NCBI RefSeq assembly: GCF_014873855.1
Contig: NZ_JADBEL010000012.1
Location: 1-64,000 of the forward strand
Source of the DNA: Sporosarcina limicola
Lineage (GTDB): Bacteria > Bacillota > Bacilli > Bacillales_A > Planococcaceae
Reading direction: 5' to 3'
DNA length: 64,000 nucleotides
A model generated the notes under the pieces. That model searched no databases and had not been told where the DNA came from. It saw nothing but the letters and a program-made list of their open reading frames with translations. Position 1 is the first letter of the stretch, and every line of letters begins with the position of its first letter. The position numbers were made by a program, and so were the translations under genes. Positions 62,187 through 64,000 of the stretch are shown here, piece by piece.

Positions 62187-62798
62187 TTACACTCTCTTTC
62201 TGCGGAAGCGGATGTACCAAAGACATGCTACGATTCCACCCAATCCGATTAGTACGTACGTAATTGTCGAATAGATGTCCATATACTGGACGATCGATTG
62301 CCAATTATCACCGACAGCTGCCCCGATGAAAACAAGTGCCGTATTCCAGATGAGACTTCCGATTGTTGTGAGTAAGACAAATAGTAGGAAGTTCATATTC
62401 GACATGCCCGCCGGTATTGAGATCAGGCTTCGGATAAGTGGGACAAGTCGGCAGAACAATACTGTCCAAGGGCCGTATTTGTCGAACCACGCATCCGCTC
62501 GATGGATGTCTTTCCGCGTCAGGCGCAAAATTCCACCCCACCGATCGACGATTTTCTCAAGTTTCGATACGTCAATCAGCAATCCAATGCTGTACAAAAC
62601 CATCGCCCCAATGACCGAACCGGCTGTCGCCGCTATAATAACGCCCATCTTCGTCAAATCCGTATACGTCGTCATAAATCCACCGAACGTCAAAATAACT
62701 TCTGAGGGAATCGGAGGAAATACATTTTCAATCATGATTAATAGTAACACACCAAAATAGCCGAACTGGTCCATGATTTCAGTAATCCAATTTTCCAC
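62187..62798 (-). CDS. DedA-family membrane protein
   Basis: A 203-residue protein with about five helices and the DedA/VTT core: ENVFPPIPSEVILTFGGF (about residue 25), GSVIGAMVLYSIGLLI, and FCRLVPLIRSLISIPAGMSNM (about 120). DedA proteins include undecaprenyl-phosphate flippases, which fits the adjacent uppP. Start is GTG 62798 with GGGGGCG upstream; the frame to 62816 lacks a site. Confidence 0.88.
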   Translation of the reverse strand: MENWITEIMDQFGYFGVLLLIMIENVFPPIPSEVILTFGGFMTTYTDLTKMGVIIAATAGSVIGAMVLYSIGLLIDVSKLEKIVDRWGGILRLTRKDIHRADAWFDKYGPWTVLFCRLVPLIRSLISIPAGMSNMNFLLFVLLTTIGSLIWNTALVFIGAAVGDNWQSIVQYMDIYSTITYVLIGLGGIVACLWYIRFRRKRV

Positions 62799-63293
62799 GT
62801 TACGCCCCCAACACAATCAACTTTACTAAATAAGGAATGCAAGTGCAAACGGATCCTGTTTTGCACGATGTGTTAACGATTATATTGCTCATCCTATGTT
62901 GAAGATCCTTCCTATAGGACGGCTAGACATTCGGAGAGGTTTCGTACTACATGAACACATTATGTGGATATCCTTATATTTCAACGTAGTTACCCACAAA
63001 CCTCCGTGGATAACTAGTCGATTTTGTTTATAATTTCAGAATTTTCATCGAAAGTAGTGCTTAATCTTTGATGCTCAAATGCCTTTGAAATAGATACCCA
63101 CAAGTTCTTCCGCTATTACTGTATAAGTCCCCAAAAGATAATACGTGACATTGAGTTTACTTATGCCTTCAATTCTCATAAGGGTTTAGATTTAATTCCG
63201 CCTCAAGCCCTAGATACAAATCCGTTCTGCGCCCGTTTGGACGAGCCGGAATCCGTTATAAGATTAAGCTACAAACGAAAGGAGGAACAACAA
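62799..63293. promoter_or_regulatory. dedA/liaI-like intergenic region
   Basis: 495 bp with no supported gene. Possible SigA promoter TTGGAC (63237-63242), 16 nt, TAAGAT (63259-63264) upstream of the LiaI-like gene. GTGGATAAC (63003-63011) is a near DnaA box on the minus strand. Otherwise nothing clear. Confidence 0.4.
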
Positions 63294-63641
63294 ATGAAAA
63301 AATTTGGTCTTGCAATACTCGGGCTAATCGCAGCAATCGTCGTTCTGGCAAATCTTGGATCACTTCTTGGGCTTGCCCTTTCCGCATTGATTGCCTATGC
63401 AGGGTTCCATTATCTTAGAAAGAGTGATTCTACCCTTGCAAAATTGTTTTGGGGAGGCGTCTTGTTTATCGGCCTGATAACAGCGGTTTCGAATGTGCCT
63501 GCGTTCTTCGGCATCATCGCAATCTTGGGTGTGCTGTATGTATGGCGCAAATGGAACGGTTTTGAGAAAGATTCCGTGATTACGCAAACTGACGACCCAT
63601 TCGTCAACTTCGAACGCCAATGGAATGATATCACAAAATAA
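63294..63641 (+). CDS. LiaI-like membrane protein
   Basis: A 115-residue protein with three or four short helices (LAILGLIAAIVVLANLGSLLGLALSALIAYAGF, then FWGGVLFIGLITAVSNVPAFFGIIAILGVLYV) and a polar C-terminus (ITQTDDPFVNFERQWNDITK). GAAAGGAGG precedes the ATG at 63294. A PspA/LiaH-type gene follows after 16 bp; in B. subtilis LiaI recruits LiaH to the membrane under wall stress. The pairing supports the same role here. Confidence 0.75.
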   Translation: MKKFGLAILGLIAAIVVLANLGSLLGLALSALIAYAGFHYLRKSDSTLAKLFWGGVLFIGLITAVSNVPAFFGIIAILGVLYVWRKWNGFEKDSVITQTDDPFVNFERQWNDITK

Positions 63642-63657
63642 CGAGGAGGAACTTATT

Positions 63658-64000
63658 ATGAATTCACTATGGAATAGATTTAAATACTCAGTACAGGCGG
63701 ATTTGCATAATTTATTTGACAAAAAGGAAAATAAAAACCCGATTGCGATGCTCAATCAATACATCCGTGAGGCAGAGAAACAGACTGATTCGATTGGGAA
63801 ACTGCTTGAACGCCAAAGTAAACTGAAGACAGAACTTCAAAAAGAATTGGCAGAATCGGAAAAAATGGCGGACAAACGTCGTAGCCAACTAGAACTTGCA
63901 CAAGCTACTGGTGAAGAAGATTTAGTCACATTCGCGGAAGACGAAATTGCAGCATACGATACGCGTGCAGCCGAGCTTTCTGAAAGTGTTTCGGAAACGG
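63658..64000 (+). CDS. PspA/LiaH (IM30) phage-shock protein, cut by window end
   Basis: 114 codons are present, open to the last base. N-terminal amphipathic part (NSLWNRFKYSVQADLHNLFD), then long heptad-type helices (PIAMLNQYIREAEKQTDSIG, KMADKRRSQLELAQATGEED) of the PspA coiled coil. ATG at 63658 with AGGAGG at 8-9 nt. It binds stressed membrane; coexpressed with the LiaI-like gene. Confidence 0.9.
   Translation, partial: MNSLWNRFKYSVQADLHNLFDKKENKNPIAMLNQYIREAEKQTDSIGKLLERQSKLKTELQKELAESEKMADKRRSQLELAQATGEEDLVTFAEDEIAAYDTRAAELSESVSET

Noticed and set aside
62817..63011. Origin-like region from near-DnaA boxes
   Set aside because: Only one or two imperfect boxes, no AT-rich unwinding array and no dnaA/dnaN nearby.

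Overview
The window looks like a chromosome segment of a low-to-mid GC Bacillales bacterium, most likely a Planococcaceae member close to Sporosarcina. This is inferred from AAAGGAGG-type ribosome binding sites, frequent TTG/GTG starts, a T-box leader, a SigY operon, a Bce/Yxd-type antibiotic-sensing module, an OpuC-type osmoprotectant importer, an LPXTG wall protein and a LiaI/PspA pair. No rRNA, tRNA, prophage, CRISPR array or intact IS transposase was seen.

Layout: 1-2.5 kb holds fragments and small membrane proteins with a duplicated ~187-bp repeat. 2.5-5.6 kb is a complete sigY-yxlCDEFG operon (minus strand) with a SigY-type promoter. 5.8-8.6 kb is an ABC exporter preceded by a regulator that fuses a degenerate ABC ATPase to a LytTR domain. 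8.8-9.3 kb is a YefM/YoeB toxin-antitoxin pair with its GTAC operator. 9.5-13.2 kb is nrdE-nrdI-nrdF. 14-16 kb is argS behind an arginine-type T-box. 16-17.5 kb is a Na+/alanine symporter. 17.6-22.8 kb is a response regulator, intramembrane-sensing kinase, ABC transporter and YxeA module that carries a MITE-like insertion. 23.3-26 kb is an OpuC-type importer.

26.3-28.7 kb contains a NERD protein, a GNAT acetyltransferase and an ecsB relic. 28.7-35.6 kb is a DUF4129/DUF4350/MoxR/DUF58/SpoIIM/RDD membrane cluster. 35.7-37.1 kb has an opuCC relic and an intact ecsB-like gene. 37.2-39.9 kb is an XRE-TPR regulator divergent from an MFS pump. 40.2-44.3 kb is a glutaredoxin and a Fur-controlled heme uptake and degradation operon. 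44.6-48.1 kb is a two-component system with PepSY proteins. 48.2-56 kb is a GntR-controlled TRAP transporter, aminotransferase and RocB-like peptidase operon divergent from a GlcD-type oxidase. 56.2-61.3 kb is an LPXTG/CnaB adhesin divergent from an Mga-like regulator. 61.4-62.8 kb is uppP and dedA. 63.3-64 kb is a LiaI-like/PspA envelope-stress pair that runs off the end.

The most striking unexplained feature is a family of intergenic arrays of a 14-bp core (TTATCACCGCCTTG) plus a 7-nt variable spacer, repeated with a strict 21-bp period. There are arrays at about 13.7, 22.9, 26.1, 27.4, 39.9 and 44.4 kb, with a decayed one at 35.9 kb. All ~35 recognisable units lie on the same strand, whatever the direction of the flanking genes. 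The 25-37 kb region also shows an old duplication with reciprocal decay: opuC is intact and ecsB broken on the left, while ecsB is intact and opuCC broken on the right.
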